From: Microbacterium keratanolyticum
Lineage (GTDB): Bacteria; Actinomycetota; Actinomycetes; Actinomycetales; Microbacteriaceae
Reading direction: 5' to 3'
Length of the DNA stretch: 64,000 nt
Assembly: GCF_016907255.1 (NCBI RefSeq)
Contig: NZ_JAFBBQ010000001.1
Span: 806,001 to 870,000 of the forward strand
Position numbers and translations under genes: made by a program. Under the pieces are notes generated by a model. It saw only the letters and a list, made by a program, of their open reading frames with translations. It was not told the DNA's origin and did not search any database. Shown here piece after piece: positions 38,160 to 47,080 of this stretch (the stretch's first letter is position 1; each line of letters starts with the position of its first letter).

Positions 38160-39965
38160 TCACTTCACGACCCACGCCGAGCCTGCAGTGCCGGGCTTCT
38201 CGTTGCGGGTCCACCAGCGAGCCACATACTCCTCGCCGTCGTGCGTCACCACTGCGCCCTTGAGGTACACGTGATCTGCATACCAGGGCTGCACGGCGGT
38301 CAGGTCAGCACCGCACTCGGCGATCGTCTGCCAGCCACCGGTCGTGGTCGTGTTCGGGTACTCGCCGCGGGTGTTCCACAGCGCCTCGTGCACGGCGCCG
38401 TCAAGTACGACGCGGTTGCCGCGGGCGTACATCGTCGAGCCGTTCCACAGCGGGGCTTCCTCGCAGACCGTCTTCTCGGCTCCGGCGAGCGGGCCGGGTG
38501 CCGCAGCGGTGAGAACTCCCAGGCTCGCAGCGGAGAGGTCGCCGGCGACATCGCCGGGGAGCTGCCAGAAGTCCACGCCGCCCAGACCGTTGGCGATAGC
38601 CCACTCGGTCTTGTGCTGCACGGCCACCGGGTCGTCCATCGAGAAGAACTCGGACGTGCTGGGGTTGTAACCGTACGAGGCGTTGAACTTGCCGTCGGCC
38701 GTGTAGGCGTACTCGATCTCGATGCCGGCGGCCTTCAGCTCGTCCCAGGTCCTGGTGCTCCCGGCGACGCCGCCACCGGACGGCTGCCCCGGCTCACGCA
38801 CGGCGTCCTTCCAGCCCTGACCGTAGGCGGCAAGGCCGAGGTTGAGCTTCGTCGCGGGGATGCCCGCGTTCTTGTACGTGGCGATGACCGTGTCGAGCCC
38901 CAGACCGCCGTTGAACGCCGGGTCTCCGTAGATGTTGCCCTGGTGACCGGTCTGGTTGCCCCACGGACCCCACAGGTCGTAGCCCTGGATGTTGCCGAAG
39001 TCGAGGTTCTCCCACAGCGCCGGGTCGTTCCAACCGCCGGCCCGGATGACCGTGGGGCTCGCCGGGGCGAAGGTCGTGATCTCGTACTCGGTGCCGTTCT
39101 CTGCTTCGCGAGCGTCGAGCTGCGCCCGCAGCTCCTGCGCGAAGGCGAGGAAGTTGGCCTTGTCGTTCACGGGGTCGATCACGTTGCCGACCTCCTGCGC
39201 CCAGTCGGGTGCGCCCGGCCACTCCCAGTCGAGGTCGAAGCCGTCGAAGATGCCGGCGGCTGCGCCGTCGCCACCACGACCGTCGATCTCGGGCAGGTTG
39301 CCGTCGATGTAGAGGTCGATGCAGGAGCTCACGAGCTTGGTACGCGCCTCGGGCGTCGCGACAGCCGTCGAGAAGGACTTCGACCAGGACCAGCCACCAA
39401 GCGACATGAGGACCTTGAGGTCGGGGTAGGCGCGCTTGAGCTGCACGAGTTGGTTGAACGCACCCGCGAGCTTCTGCTTCTTCGTATCGGCGACGCCCAG
39501 GATCGACTCCTCCGCGCTGAAGGCGCGCACGAAGTCGATGTCAGCCTCGCCCGCTGCTCCCGTTTCGCCGGGCGCAGAGGCGACGCCGTCGGAGATGAAG
39601 CAGGTGTACGGCTCGACCCCGTCGAGCCCCTTGACGCCGGCGTCCCGCGCCGCATCGAGCGTCGCCTGGTCGCCAGCGATGTTGCCGAACGAGTAGTTCA
39701 AGTGCGTGATGGAGCGACCGTGCGCCCCGTCGATGAACAGCGCCTTCAGGCTCTTGGCCGGGTCATCCGCCATCCACTGCCCGTAGTAGCCGACGTTGCG
39801 ATAGCCGTTGATCGTCGTCGTGGGCGTGCTGGTCGAGTCCGTGGCATCCGCTTCGGCGGCCTGTGCCGCGGGCGCGATGCCCAATGAGAGCGCAAGGGCG
39901 GCGCCGAGCGCCAGAGGGATCACCTTGCCCAGAGGCGAACGACGGGTGGACTGAGCTGGTGTCAC
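38160..39965 (-). CDS. Secreted GH18 chitinase with two C-terminal chitin-binding modules
   Basis: 601 residues. The signal peptide ends near APAAQA (about residue 36). The GH18 barrel starts at YRNVGYYGQW; SLGGWSWSKSF precedes the catalytic DGFDLDWEW motif (241-249), with E248 as the acid and D244/D246 as helpers. The last about 100 residues hold two CBM5/12-type modules (LWNGSTMYARGNRVVLDG and PWYADHVYLKGAVVTHDG, the latter ending in ARWWTRNEKPG). It cleaves chitin outside the cell, and the products could enter through the nearby amino-sugar importer. The start is GTG with AAGGAG 7 nt upstream. A DasR-like site lies upstream. Confidence 0.95.
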   Translation of the reverse strand: MTPAQSTRRSPLGKVIPLALGAALALSLGIAPAAQAAEADATDSTSTPTTTINGYRNVGYYGQWMADDPAKSLKALFIDGAHGRSITHLNYSFGNIAGDQATLDAARDAGVKGLDGVEPYTCFISDGVASAPGETGAAGEADIDFVRAFSAEESILGVADTKKQKLAGAFNQLVQLKRAYPDLKVLMSLGGWSWSKSFSTAVATPEARTKLVSSCIDLYIDGNLPEIDGRGGDGAAAGIFDGFDLDWEWPGAPDWAQEVGNVIDPVNDKANFLAFAQELRAQLDAREAENGTEYEITTFAPASPTVIRAGGWNDPALWENLDFGNIQGYDLWGPWGNQTGHQGNIYGDPAFNGGLGLDTVIATYKNAGIPATKLNLGLAAYGQGWKDAVREPGQPSGGGVAGSTRTWDELKAAGIEIEYAYTADGKFNASYGYNPSTSEFFSMDDPVAVQHKTEWAIANGLGGVDFWQLPGDVAGDLSAASLGVLTAAAPGPLAGAEKTVCEEAPLWNGSTMYARGNRVVLDGAVHEALWNTRGEYPNTTTTGGWQTIAECGADLTAVQPWYADHVYLKGAVVTHDGEEYVARWWTRNEKPGTAGSAWVVK

Positions 39966-40005
39966 GAACGAACTCCTTTGTCGGAACGAGAGATCGCGTC
40001 ACGCA

Positions 40006-40021
40006 ACTGGACGTGGCCAGT
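40006..40021 (-). promoter_or_regulatory. DasR-type operator (dre-like) upstream of the chitinase
   Basis: ACTGG, 6 nt, CCAGT is a perfect inverted repeat with the arms and spacing of the DasR-responsive element of actinobacteria (consensus arms ACTGG and CCAGT over 16 bp). It ends 41 nt upstream of the chitinase start, where DasR sites control chitinase genes in response to GlcNAc-6P. No dasR gene lies in the window, so function is inference. Confidence 0.65.
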
Positions 40022-40214
40022 CGGACGCACCGCCATGCTCGCAGAGGCACTCCCCGGATGCTTCGGACCGAGGCGAATGTGTGGAAACTACGTATGCCCC
40101 ACAGAGTCGCACCGGTATACCGTTGTGGCGGTGGGCGTCGCTGGGCGTGCCTCGACCCGATGCCGGAAGTCGCAGGCAGACTGGATGATGATCGCCAGCG
40201 GAGAGGAGAGACAC

Positions 40215-40742
40215 GTGGGTTTCATTCGAGGATTCGACGAGGACACCCTCCGCGAGGTCGTCGATACCGCCGAGTGCGACGCACGGCTCGCCGAGATCGA
40301 CGGACAGCGTTCGCTGCCCGCACTGCTGGAACGCGTCTGGCTGCTGAAGGTGCTCGGGCGCCTCGACGAGGCTCTCTCGCTGGGCGACGAGACAGTGCGG
40401 TTCGCGCGGATGGCGGGAACTCGCCAGGACCTGCTGCGCTCGCGCGTCCTGCGCGCCACCGTCCTGCAGTACCGCGGTGCCTACGCCGCCGCCGACCAGG
40501 AGATGTACACCTGCGCCGCCGAAGCGGAAGGGCAGGGATGGCCGTCGATCGCCGCGTTCGCCCATCAGCACCGCGGGCGGAATGCCTACGAAGCGGGTGA
40601 CTTCGCGCAGGCACGTGAGAGCTTCAAGCGCACGCTCTTCCTCCGTCGCGAGGCGGGAGCGGATGACGCCGCACTGGAGAGCGCACTGCGAGCGATCGAG
40701 GCCGCAGACAAGCGTCGCGGACCGGCGCTCGTCCTCAGCTGA
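40215..40742 (+). CDS. TPR-like helical repeat protein
   Basis: 175 residues from the GTG at 40215, chosen because AGGAG lies 6 nt upstream; the reading frame is open further upstream but lacks a ribosome site. Paired helices recur, for example LPALLERVWLLKVLGRLDEALSLGDETVRFARMAG and FAHQHRGRNAYEAGDFAQARESFKRTLFLRREAG, which match the TPR consensus with the A8 and A20 residues. No catalytic residues are visible, so it is probably a protein-interaction module. It is divergent from the chitinase, and the SprT gene follows 45 nt later. Confidence 0.75.
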   Translation: MGFIRGFDEDTLREVVDTAECDARLAEIDGQRSLPALLERVWLLKVLGRLDEALSLGDETVRFARMAGTRQDLLRSRVLRATVLQYRGAYAAADQEMYTCAAEAEGQGWPSIAAFAHQHRGRNAYEAGDFAQARESFKRTLFLRREAGADDAALESALRAIEAADKRRGPALVLS

Positions 40743-40787
40743 CGATCCCCACTGGGCGTTGTCCGCCGCATGGCCTACCCTGACCTC

Positions 40788-41276
40788 ATGGCCGAGTTAG
40801 ACCGTGTGCGCATCTGGGGTGAGGCGCTGATCCGGGTACACCTCGACGACTCCTGGTCGTTCGCGTTCGACAACGCCAAACGTCGCGCGGGTCAATGCAA
40901 CTTCCGTGACCGTCGGATCACCGTGTCCCGCTATCTGGCCGCCCGGTTCGATGACGACGAGATCCACCAGGTGCTGCTGCATGAGGTGGCGCACGCCCTC
41001 GCGGGTTTCCACGCGGCGCACGACAAGACCTGGAAGCGGATCGCCCGTGAGCTGGGGTACGTCGGGGGGACGACACACCACGGCGAAACGGCGACCGAGC
41101 TCGCCCCCTGGGTGGGCAGCTGTCCGGCTGGGCACACCACCTACCGCCATCGTCGGCCCAGCAGGCCGACGTCCTGCGTCAAATGCTCGCGCACCTTCGA
41201 TCCCGCCTACCAGTTCGTCTGGGTGCGGCGCGAGATCACGACAGAGGTGCGACGCGCAGCGCAGCTGCCGCGCTGA
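40788..41276 (+). CDS. SprT-like zinc metallopeptidase
   Basis: 162 residues from the ATG at 40788; an ATG at 40770 is upstream in frame. The HEVAHALAGF motif supplies the zinc-binding HExxH pattern with its glutamate, as in SprT/Spartan domains. The preceding NAKRRAGQCNFRDRRITVSRYLA is typical of the bacterial family. A C-terminal zinc-ribbon-like part contains SCPAGH and SCVKCSR cysteines. Eukaryotic relatives digest DNA-protein crosslinks; the bacterial role is not established. There is no clear ribosome site, so the message may be leaderless. Confidence 0.85.
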   Translation: MAELDRVRIWGEALIRVHLDDSWSFAFDNAKRRAGQCNFRDRRITVSRYLAARFDDDEIHQVLLHEVAHALAGFHAAHDKTWKRIARELGYVGGTTHHGETATELAPWVGSCPAGHTTYRHRRPSRPTSCVKCSRTFDPAYQFVWVRREITTEVRRAAQLPR

Positions 41277-41322
41277 TCGCACCCCGGTTCCGTCCTGCCT
41301 CGCAGAGGTGTTGGATGGGCAT

Positions 41323-41805
41323 ATGAGGATCATGCTGAAGTTCGCGATCGACGTCGATGCGGATGCCGCGTGGCACGCGCTGCACTCGCCCGCGGTGCTG
41401 AGCGAGATCTACGGGCCCCTCATCACGCTCGAACATCTCTCGCCCGACGACAGCCCGGAGACCGCGCACCCGAGCTACGCCGTGCAGATGCGGCTGTTCG
41501 GCGTGATCCCGCTCGGTCGGCAGCTGATCGCCCTGAGCGACAGCATCCGCGATGATCGCATCGGGACCGTGCGCATCGTGCGCGACAGCGGGATCCCCCT
41601 GACAGGGCCGCTTTCCTCACTGGACGTCTGGGACCATCAGATGGCAGTGTCGCCGGTGCCCGGAGACCGGCGACGCACCCTGTGGCGTGATCGCCTGGTG
41701 ATCGCCGGTCCCCTCACCCCTGTTCTCTGGCCGATGCTGTGGGTCGTGTGGCAGTGGCGGCAGCGCCGGATCCGTCGGATCGCCCCGTCCTGGGCGGGCG
41801 ACTGA
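41323..41805 (+). CDS. Hypothetical protein, possibly SRPBCC-like
   Basis: 160 residues starting MRIMLKFAIDVDADAAWHALHSPAVLSEIYGPLI. The opening strand-helix pattern and a long internal beta-rich part recall the SRPBCC (START-like) fold, which binds hydrophobic ligands, but no signature confirms it. A hydrophobic stretch near the C-terminus (LTPVLWPMLWVVWQW) is followed by a basic RRIRR tail, so a membrane-associated end is possible. It lies 46 nt downstream of the sprT-like gene. Its stop is 6 nt from the stop of the convergent FtsX-type gene. Unknown function. Confidence 0.6.
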   Translation: MRIMLKFAIDVDADAAWHALHSPAVLSEIYGPLITLEHLSPDDSPETAHPSYAVQMRLFGVIPLGRQLIALSDSIRDDRIGTVRIVRDSGIPLTGPLSSLDVWDHQMAVSPVPGDRRRTLWRDRLVIAGPLTPVLWPMLWVVWQWRQRRIRRIAPSWAGD

Positions 41806-41811
41806 CACCCG

Positions 41812-43263
41812 CTACTCCGCGGCGAGCGCCTCGACCGGCGTGACCCGCGTCGCGAGACGCGTCGGCGTCGCCGCCGCCACCAGAGTCAGCGCCGCGGTCG
41901 CGAGGACGATGATGACCATCGGCAGCCAGGGCACGTAGGGGGCCACGAAACCCGCAGGCTCCATGTTGGGGAGCGTTGGCACCGAGCCCAGAAGAGACTG
42001 CGCGCCGACCCACCCGTAGACGACGCCCAGCACCAGCCCGGTCAACGTCGCGGCGATCGTGATGTGGGCAGCTTCGAAGAGCACCATGGCCCGCACCTGG
42101 CCACCGGTGAGACCGATCGCGCGCAGCAGCCCCAGCTCCCGCCGTCGCATCACGACGCCGATGGTGAGCAGATTGACGAGTCCCACCGCGGCGATGACGG
42201 CGCATACCGCCACCAGCACCATCATGATCGCGCCGAAGGCGTCGAAGGGTGCGAACACCTCCGCGGGGACCTCCCCGTCGAGCTGACGCATCATCATGTG
42301 CTTCGCCGACTCGAGAGCGACGGCGAACATGGTCACGAGCGTGACCCCCATGACGACACCGATCGCCATCCGGCTCGAGCGCTCGGAGAAGCGCATCGCG
42401 TTCTCCGCGGCGAGCCGTGCGGTCGCGCTCGAGCCGAACATGCGCCCGACGGCACGAAGCACGGGTGGCATCACGAGCGACGCACCCAGCGTCAGTCCGG
42501 TGAAGGAGAAGAGCCCGCCGACGAATGCGACGACGACGCCGAGGGGCGACATCAGGCCGAGCACGACGCCGGCGGCGAGCAGCAGCGTTCCCAGGCCGAG
42601 GAGGACTCCCGCGACGGCATGGCGTCCGCGGCCCGCCGCGACCTCCTCGCGGCTGAGCTCGACCGAGCCACCCAGCGCCTGCAGCGGAGTGACCGTCAGC
42701 ACGCGGCGGGAGCCCACCCAGGATGCGAGCCAGGTCGTCAGGGCGACGCCCACCACCGGGACGATGATGAGCGGCTGCGCGAGCGTGAACCCGACCGGGG
42801 GATTCGCGATGAACGGCCCGCTGATCGCGACACCCGCGGCCGACAACCCCAGACCGATGAGCAGGCCGGCCGTGGCGCCCAGCACACCCACGGTGAGCCC
42901 CTGCTGTCCGACCTGCAGGCGCTGCGAACGCGCCGTCGCTCCGATCAGACGCAGGAGTGCGATCTGCCGTGTGCGTCCGGCGACGATCGTCGAGAACGTG
43001 TTGGCCGTGACGATCGCGGCGACGTACATCGCGACCGCGGTGAGCAGCACGGACAGGATCGCGACGACCACGGCCAGCGTGCCGCTGTCGCCGATGAGCG
43101 GATCCGCTTTCAGCACGGCTCCGATGAACACCGTGGTCTCCACGAGCGTCACGCCGAACGCCGCAGACAGCGTCGCCACCAGCACACTCGCGCCCATGCC
43201 GCGCTCACGCAGCCACGCAAGACGCGACGTCGGCAGCGGCGTCTCCATCAGTGTGCCGCTCAT
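41812..43263 (-). CDS. FtsX/MacB-type ABC transporter permease
   Basis: 483 residues. Hydrophobic blocks include VAILSVLLTAVAMYVAAIVTAN and IIVPVVGVALTTWLASWVGSRR, ending in TPTRLATRVTPVEALAAE, the classic tail of FtsX-domain permeases (the R-x-xP-xEAL motif). An FtsX repeat is seen twice: once after AGRTRQIALLRLIGATARSQ, once after MRRRELGLLRAIGLTGGQVRAMVLFE. This mechanotransmission-type pair typically exports peptides, lipoproteins or drugs. The ATG overlaps the ATPase stop (ATGA). A sensor-kinase operon lies just upstream, a common arrangement for drug or envelope stress exporters. Confidence 0.9.
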   Translation of the reverse strand: MSGTLMETPLPTSRLAWLRERGMGASVLVATLSAAFGVTLVETTVFIGAVLKADPLIGDSGTLAVVVAILSVLLTAVAMYVAAIVTANTFSTIVAGRTRQIALLRLIGATARSQRLQVGQQGLTVGVLGATAGLLIGLGLSAAGVAISGPFIANPPVGFTLAQPLIIVPVVGVALTTWLASWVGSRRVLTVTPLQALGGSVELSREEVAAGRGRHAVAGVLLGLGTLLLAAGVVLGLMSPLGVVVAFVGGLFSFTGLTLGASLVMPPVLRAVGRMFGSSATARLAAENAMRFSERSSRMAIGVVMGVTLVTMFAVALESAKHMMMRQLDGEVPAEVFAPFDAFGAIMMVLVAVCAVIAAVGLVNLLTIGVVMRRRELGLLRAIGLTGGQVRAMVLFEAAHITIAATLTGLVLGVVYGWVGAQSLLGSVPTLPNMEPAGFVAPYVPWLPMVIIVLATAALTLVAAATPTRLATRVTPVEALAAE

Positions 43264-44021
43264 GCCGCCACCTCCGCGGCGAGCATGTAGGCCGAGATCT
43301 GCTCGGGGCTCTGGCGAGGGTGGTCCGCCACGAGGCGTCCGTCGCCGAGGAAGAGCACCCGGTCGGCATGGCTGGCGGCGATCGGATCGTGCGTGACCAT
43401 CGCGATGGACTGTCCGTGCTCGCGGCAGGCCGCGGCGAGCAGCGCGAGGACTTCGCGTCCTGTCCGCGAGTCGAGGTTTCCGGTCGGCTCGTCGGCGAAG
43501 ATCAGGTCGGGAGCGCCGGCGAGCGCCCGGGCGATCGCAACACGCTGCTGCTGACCGCCGGAGAGCTCGTGCGGCCGGTGCCGCAGACGCGGGCCGAGCC
43601 CGAGCGACTCGACCAGCCCGTCGATGCGCGCACGCTCCATCGCCGAGGGGCGGCGTCCGTCGAGGTCGAACGGCAGCAGGATGTTGCCGAGCACATCGAG
43701 CGTCGGCACGAGGTTGAAGGCCTGGAAGATGAAGCCGACGCGGCGGCGCCGCAGAATCGTCAGGTCGAGGTCGCCGAGGCCCGTGATCTCGGTGTCGCCG
43801 ATCCATGCGCGACCGCCGGTGGGCTGATCGAGCCCGGCCATGATGTGCATCAGGGTCGACTTGCCGGAACCGGAGGGGCCCATGATGGCGGTGAACTGTC
43901 CGCGACGGATACCGACGCTGACGTCATCGAGGGCGCGCACCGCGTTCTCGCCGGTGCCGTAGGTCTTGGACAGGTGCTGGACGCGGGCGGCGAGGCCGAG
44001 GTCTGTGGTCGTGATCTCCAT
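43260..44021 (-). CDS. ABC transporter ATPase (LolD/MacB type)
   Basis: 253 residues. Walker A GPSGSGKSTLMH, signature LSGGQQQRVAIARALAGAP, Walker B LIFADEPTGNLD and switch VTHD are complete. PTGNLDSRTG is typical of the LolD/MacB subfamily that partners FtsX-type permeases. It overlaps the permease gene by 4 nt. A 122-nt gap separates it from the response-regulator gene on the same strand, so it could belong to that transcript or have its own promoter. Confidence 0.95.
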   Translation of the reverse strand: MEITTTDLGLAARVQHLSKTYGTGENAVRALDDVSVGIRRGQFTAIMGPSGSGKSTLMHIMAGLDQPTGGRAWIGDTEITGLGDLDLTILRRRRVGFIFQAFNLVPTLDVLGNILLPFDLDGRRPSAMERARIDGLVESLGLGPRLRHRPHELSGGQQQRVAIARALAGAPDLIFADEPTGNLDSRTGREVLALLAAACREHGQSIAMVTHDPIAASHADRVLFLGDGRLVADHPRQSPEQISAYMLAAEVAA

Positions 44022-44143
44022 GCCTTCGACGCTACGAAGAGAGCCCGAAACGGCACATCCGTCCGCCGATTCATCCGGCTACATCGCGGGGATGATCCCG
44101 CGTGCACCCTCGCATGCATGCGGTTCCGGAAGACGCCCGGCGG

Positions 44144-44782
44144 TCACACGAGGCCGTGCTCGAAAGCGAAGACGACGAGCTGTACCCGGTCGCGCAGCGC
44201 CAGCTTGGCGAGGATGCGACTGATGTGCGTCTTCACGGTGGCCTCGGAGAGGAACTCGCGCGCCGCGATCTCGGAGTTGGACAGTCCACGGGCCGCGAGG
44301 GCGAAGATCTCCTTCTCGCGGTCGGTGAGAAGTTCGAACTCCTCGGGCACCGCGGTGGGCTGGGCATCCGCGAAGTGCGCGAAGAGGTCGCGGGTCGCCG
44401 CCGCCGCGAACACCGCCGATCCCTGATGAACGGTGCGGATCGCCGAGAGCAGCGACTCCGGCTCGGCATCCTTCAGGAGGAAACCACTCGCCCCCTGACG
44501 GATGGCGCGCGCCGCGGCCTCATCGAGGTCGAAGGTGGTGAGCATGACGACCTTCGGAGGGTCGGGCTGCGCGAGGATCTCCGCGGTCGCCGCGATGCCG
44601 TCCATGACGGGCATGCGGATGTCCATCATGACGACGTCGGGGGCCGTCGCGCGCACGACCTCGACGGCTTCGCGCCCGTCACCGGCCTCACCGACGACTT
44701 CGAGATCGGGCTGCGACGCGACGAGCATGCGCACCCCGGCCCGAAACAGGGACTGGTCGTCGACGAGTACGACGCGGATCAT
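44144..44782 (-). CDS. NarL/LuxR-type response regulator
   Basis: 212 residues. Receiver domain with phospho-acceptor D54 in VVMMDIRMPVMDG, acidic pair DD near residues 8-9 and the conserved lysine in FLLKDAEPE. The C-terminal LuxR-type helix-turn-helix reads LTDREKEIFALAARGLSNSEIA...SEATVKTHISRIL. It is translated with the sensor kinase (ATGA overlap) and likely controls the adjacent ABC exporter. DNA target not known. Confidence 0.95.
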   Translation of the reverse strand: MIRVVLVDDQSLFRAGVRMLVASQPDLEVVGEAGDGREAVEVVRATAPDVVMMDIRMPVMDGIAATAEILAQPDPPKVVMLTTFDLDEAAARAIRQGASGFLLKDAEPESLLSAIRTVHQGSAVFAAAATRDLFAHFADAQPTAVPEEFELLTDREKEIFALAARGLSNSEIAAREFLSEATVKTHISRILAKLALRDRVQLVVFAFEHGLV

Positions 44783-45966
44783 GCGGCTCCTCCGATCGGG
44801 AGCCGCGCGCGCACGTGGAATTCTCCGTGCACCTGCTCCGTGGAAAGGTTACCGCCGACGAGCTGCGCACGCTCTCGCATGCCGATGAGGCCGTGTCCGC
44901 CGACCGCCGGCGTGGCGGATTCGGTCGCCGTCGAGTTTCGGACGTGAAGGTCGACATGGTGGGGCATCCACGAGATCGTCACGTCGACGTCGCCGCTCCC
45001 ATGTCGGATGGCGTTCGTGAGTGCCTCCTGCAGGATGCGGTAGACGGCGAGCTGGATGCTCGCGGGCGGCTCCCCCGGCGGCAGCGGATCGATCGTCACC
45101 CGGGGTTCCATGCCTGCGTTGCGCACCTGCGCGAAGAGCTGCTCGAGATCGGCGAGCGTCGGCTGCGGCCCCTCCCCCTGCTGATGACGCAGCTGCGTCA
45201 GCAGCATCCGCACATCCGACAGTGCGGCGCGTGACGTCTGCGCGATCGTGGCGAGTGCGGTCGTCGCAGCCTCCGGATCGGTCGCTGCCGCATACCGAGC
45301 GCCGTCAGCCTGCGCGATCACGACCGCCAGCGAATGTGCGACGACGTCATGCATGTCTCGTGCGATCCGCACGCGCTCCTGCTCTGCGATCGCCACGGCC
45401 TCCGCGCGAACCTGGGCCTCCCGATTGCGACGTGACTGCAGCACCAGGCGCCAGAGCAGACCCGCCCCCCAGCACAGCAGCAGTCCGAAGACCCCGGTGA
45501 TCATGAAGATGCCGCCGACAGTGAACACCCGCACGGTGGTGAAGGCGTCCTGGATCATCGACCCGCTCGACAGCACCCCGAAGTAGCCCCCGGCGATGAT
45601 GCCACCCAGCACCGCGGATGCACCGCCGATCCACACCAGGCGTCTGCTGCCCCAGGCCGCGGCCGCGAACAGCACGGCGAAGATGGCGATGTTCGCGATG
45701 CTCGGCACCTGGGCCGTGCTCAGCTGCACGAATGCCGCCGCCCATGAGATGCTCAGCGCGACGCCCGGACGAAGGCGGGCGATCGCCGCCGCGAACCAGA
45801 GCGCGGCGCCGACGAGGAGCTGGACGGTGAGCGACGCCCACGTCGGCAGCACCGCCTCCGTCTGAGCGGACACCATGGCCAGCGAGAGCGGCACCGTGAG
45901 CACGAAGCCGATGGCAGCGCCCAAGATCTCAAAGACGAACTGGATCGAGATCGGCGTGCGGGTCAC
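44779..45966 (-). CDS. Sensor histidine kinase (NarL-system type)
   Basis: 395 residues. Four to five N-terminal helices (for example FEILGAAIGFVLTVPLSLA and NIAIFAVLFAAAAWG) act as the membrane sensor without a large extracellular loop. The HisKA_3 box is ERVRIARDMHDVVAHSLAVVI with the phospho-accepting His after MHD. The ATPase domain ends in GGHGLIGMRERAQLVGGNLS, as in DesK/LiaS-type kinases. These usually sense envelope or cell-wall stress or membrane state. The partner regulator overlaps its 3' end. Confidence 0.93.
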   Translation of the reverse strand: MTRTPISIQFVFEILGAAIGFVLTVPLSLAMVSAQTEAVLPTWASLTVQLLVGAALWFAAAIARLRPGVALSISWAAAFVQLSTAQVPSIANIAIFAVLFAAAAWGSRRLVWIGGASAVLGGIIAGGYFGVLSSGSMIQDAFTTVRVFTVGGIFMITGVFGLLLCWGAGLLWRLVLQSRRNREAQVRAEAVAIAEQERVRIARDMHDVVAHSLAVVIAQADGARYAAATDPEAATTALATIAQTSRAALSDVRMLLTQLRHQQGEGPQPTLADLEQLFAQVRNAGMEPRVTIDPLPPGEPPASIQLAVYRILQEALTNAIRHGSGDVDVTISWMPHHVDLHVRNSTATESATPAVGGHGLIGMRERAQLVGGNLSTEQVHGEFHVRARLPIGGAA

Positions 45967-46046
45967 GACTCCACGCTACGGGAGCGGACGCTGTGCGGCA
46001 TCCGTCTGCAGATGTATCCCGCGGGAGGCACACGCCCGGACGATGC

Positions 46047-47075
46047 TCAGGTCGTCGCGGCTCTCGCGAGGGCCGTGAGAGCCGCCCTGTCGGGTTTGCC
46101 TGATGCCAGGACGGGGATCTCGGCGACGGGGATCAGCACCGAGGGGCGGGCGGGGGCTCCGATCTGCTCCGCAACGGCGATGCGCGCGACGGCGAGCAGT
46201 TCGTCGACGACCGGTGCGGTCACGGGAGCGACGATGGCGGATGCCTCCCCCCAGCGCGCGTGGGCGATCGGAACGACCACAGACTGTTGGAGTCCGGGAA
46301 TGCCGCGCACCACGCGTTCGACGCGGTCGAGCGACACGTTGACGCCACCCGAGATGATGACGTTGTCGGCGCGACCCGTCACCCTGACGACACCGCTCTC
46401 GATCTCCCCGAGGTCGCCGGTGCGATACCAGCGCGTCCCGGCGTGGTCCTCGACGAATGTCCGTGCGGTCAGCACGTCGTCGCCGAGGTATCCGTCGGCG
46501 AGCATCGGCCCCGCGAGCTGCAGTTCCCCGTCGACCGCTCGCACACGCACGCCGTCGAGCGGGACGCCGTCGTAGACGCAGCCTCCGCTCGTCTCGCTCG
46601 ATCCGTACGTGCGCACAATGCGGGCGCCAAGCTCGGCAGCACGGACCCGCACGGCATCGGGCAGCGCCTGGCCGCCCACGAGCACCGCGTCGAACGCGGC
46701 GAGCGCCCGCGCCCCGTCGGGGTCGTCGAGCAGCGTGGCGACCTGCGCAGGGACCAACGAGGTGAGCAGCCGCCGGTTGCGTTCAGAGGCCACCGCCGTG
46801 GCCGCCACGAATGCCTGCGCGGTGAATGACCCCGCCAGCGTCACCGGCTCGGTGCCGGCAAGCGCCGAGCGTACGAGCACCTGCAAGCCCGCCACGTAGT
46901 CGGTCGGCAGTGCCAGCACCCACTGGCCGACGCCGATGCGCGCCGCGGTCGCCTCAGCACTCGCACGAAGGGCTGCCGCGCTCAACACGACCCGCTTGGG
47001 AACTCCCGTCGAGCCTGACGTCTCGATCACGGCGCCCGACGCCAGCGCTGCACGCCCCTGCTCTGCCCCACTCAT
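46047..47075 (-). CDS. menE: O-succinylbenzoate-CoA ligase
   Basis: 342 residues, short for an adenylate-forming enzyme, as in actinobacterial MenE. The P-loop ETSGSTGVPKRVVLS is present, with later motifs YGSSETSGG, YRTGDLGEI and GRADNVIISGGVNVSLDRVE, and the catalytic lysine near LASGKPDR at the C-terminus. It activates o-succinylbenzoate with ATP and CoA in menaquinone synthesis. It lies 5 nt after menB, so they form an operon. menC is 3 kb away on the other strand. Confidence 0.9.
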   Translation of the reverse strand: MSGAEQGRAALASGAVIETSGSTGVPKRVVLSAAALRASAEATAARIGVGQWVLALPTDYVAGLQVLVRSALAGTEPVTLAGSFTAQAFVAATAVASERNRRLLTSLVPAQVATLLDDPDGARALAAFDAVLVGGQALPDAVRVRAAELGARIVRTYGSSETSGGCVYDGVPLDGVRVRAVDGELQLAGPMLADGYLGDDVLTARTFVEDHAGTRWYRTGDLGEIESGVVRVTGRADNVIISGGVNVSLDRVERVVRGIPGLQQSVVVPIAHARWGEASAIVAPVTAPVVDELLAVARIAVAEQIGAPARPSVLIPVAEIPVLASGKPDRAALTALARAATT

Positions 47076-47080
47076 GCGCG

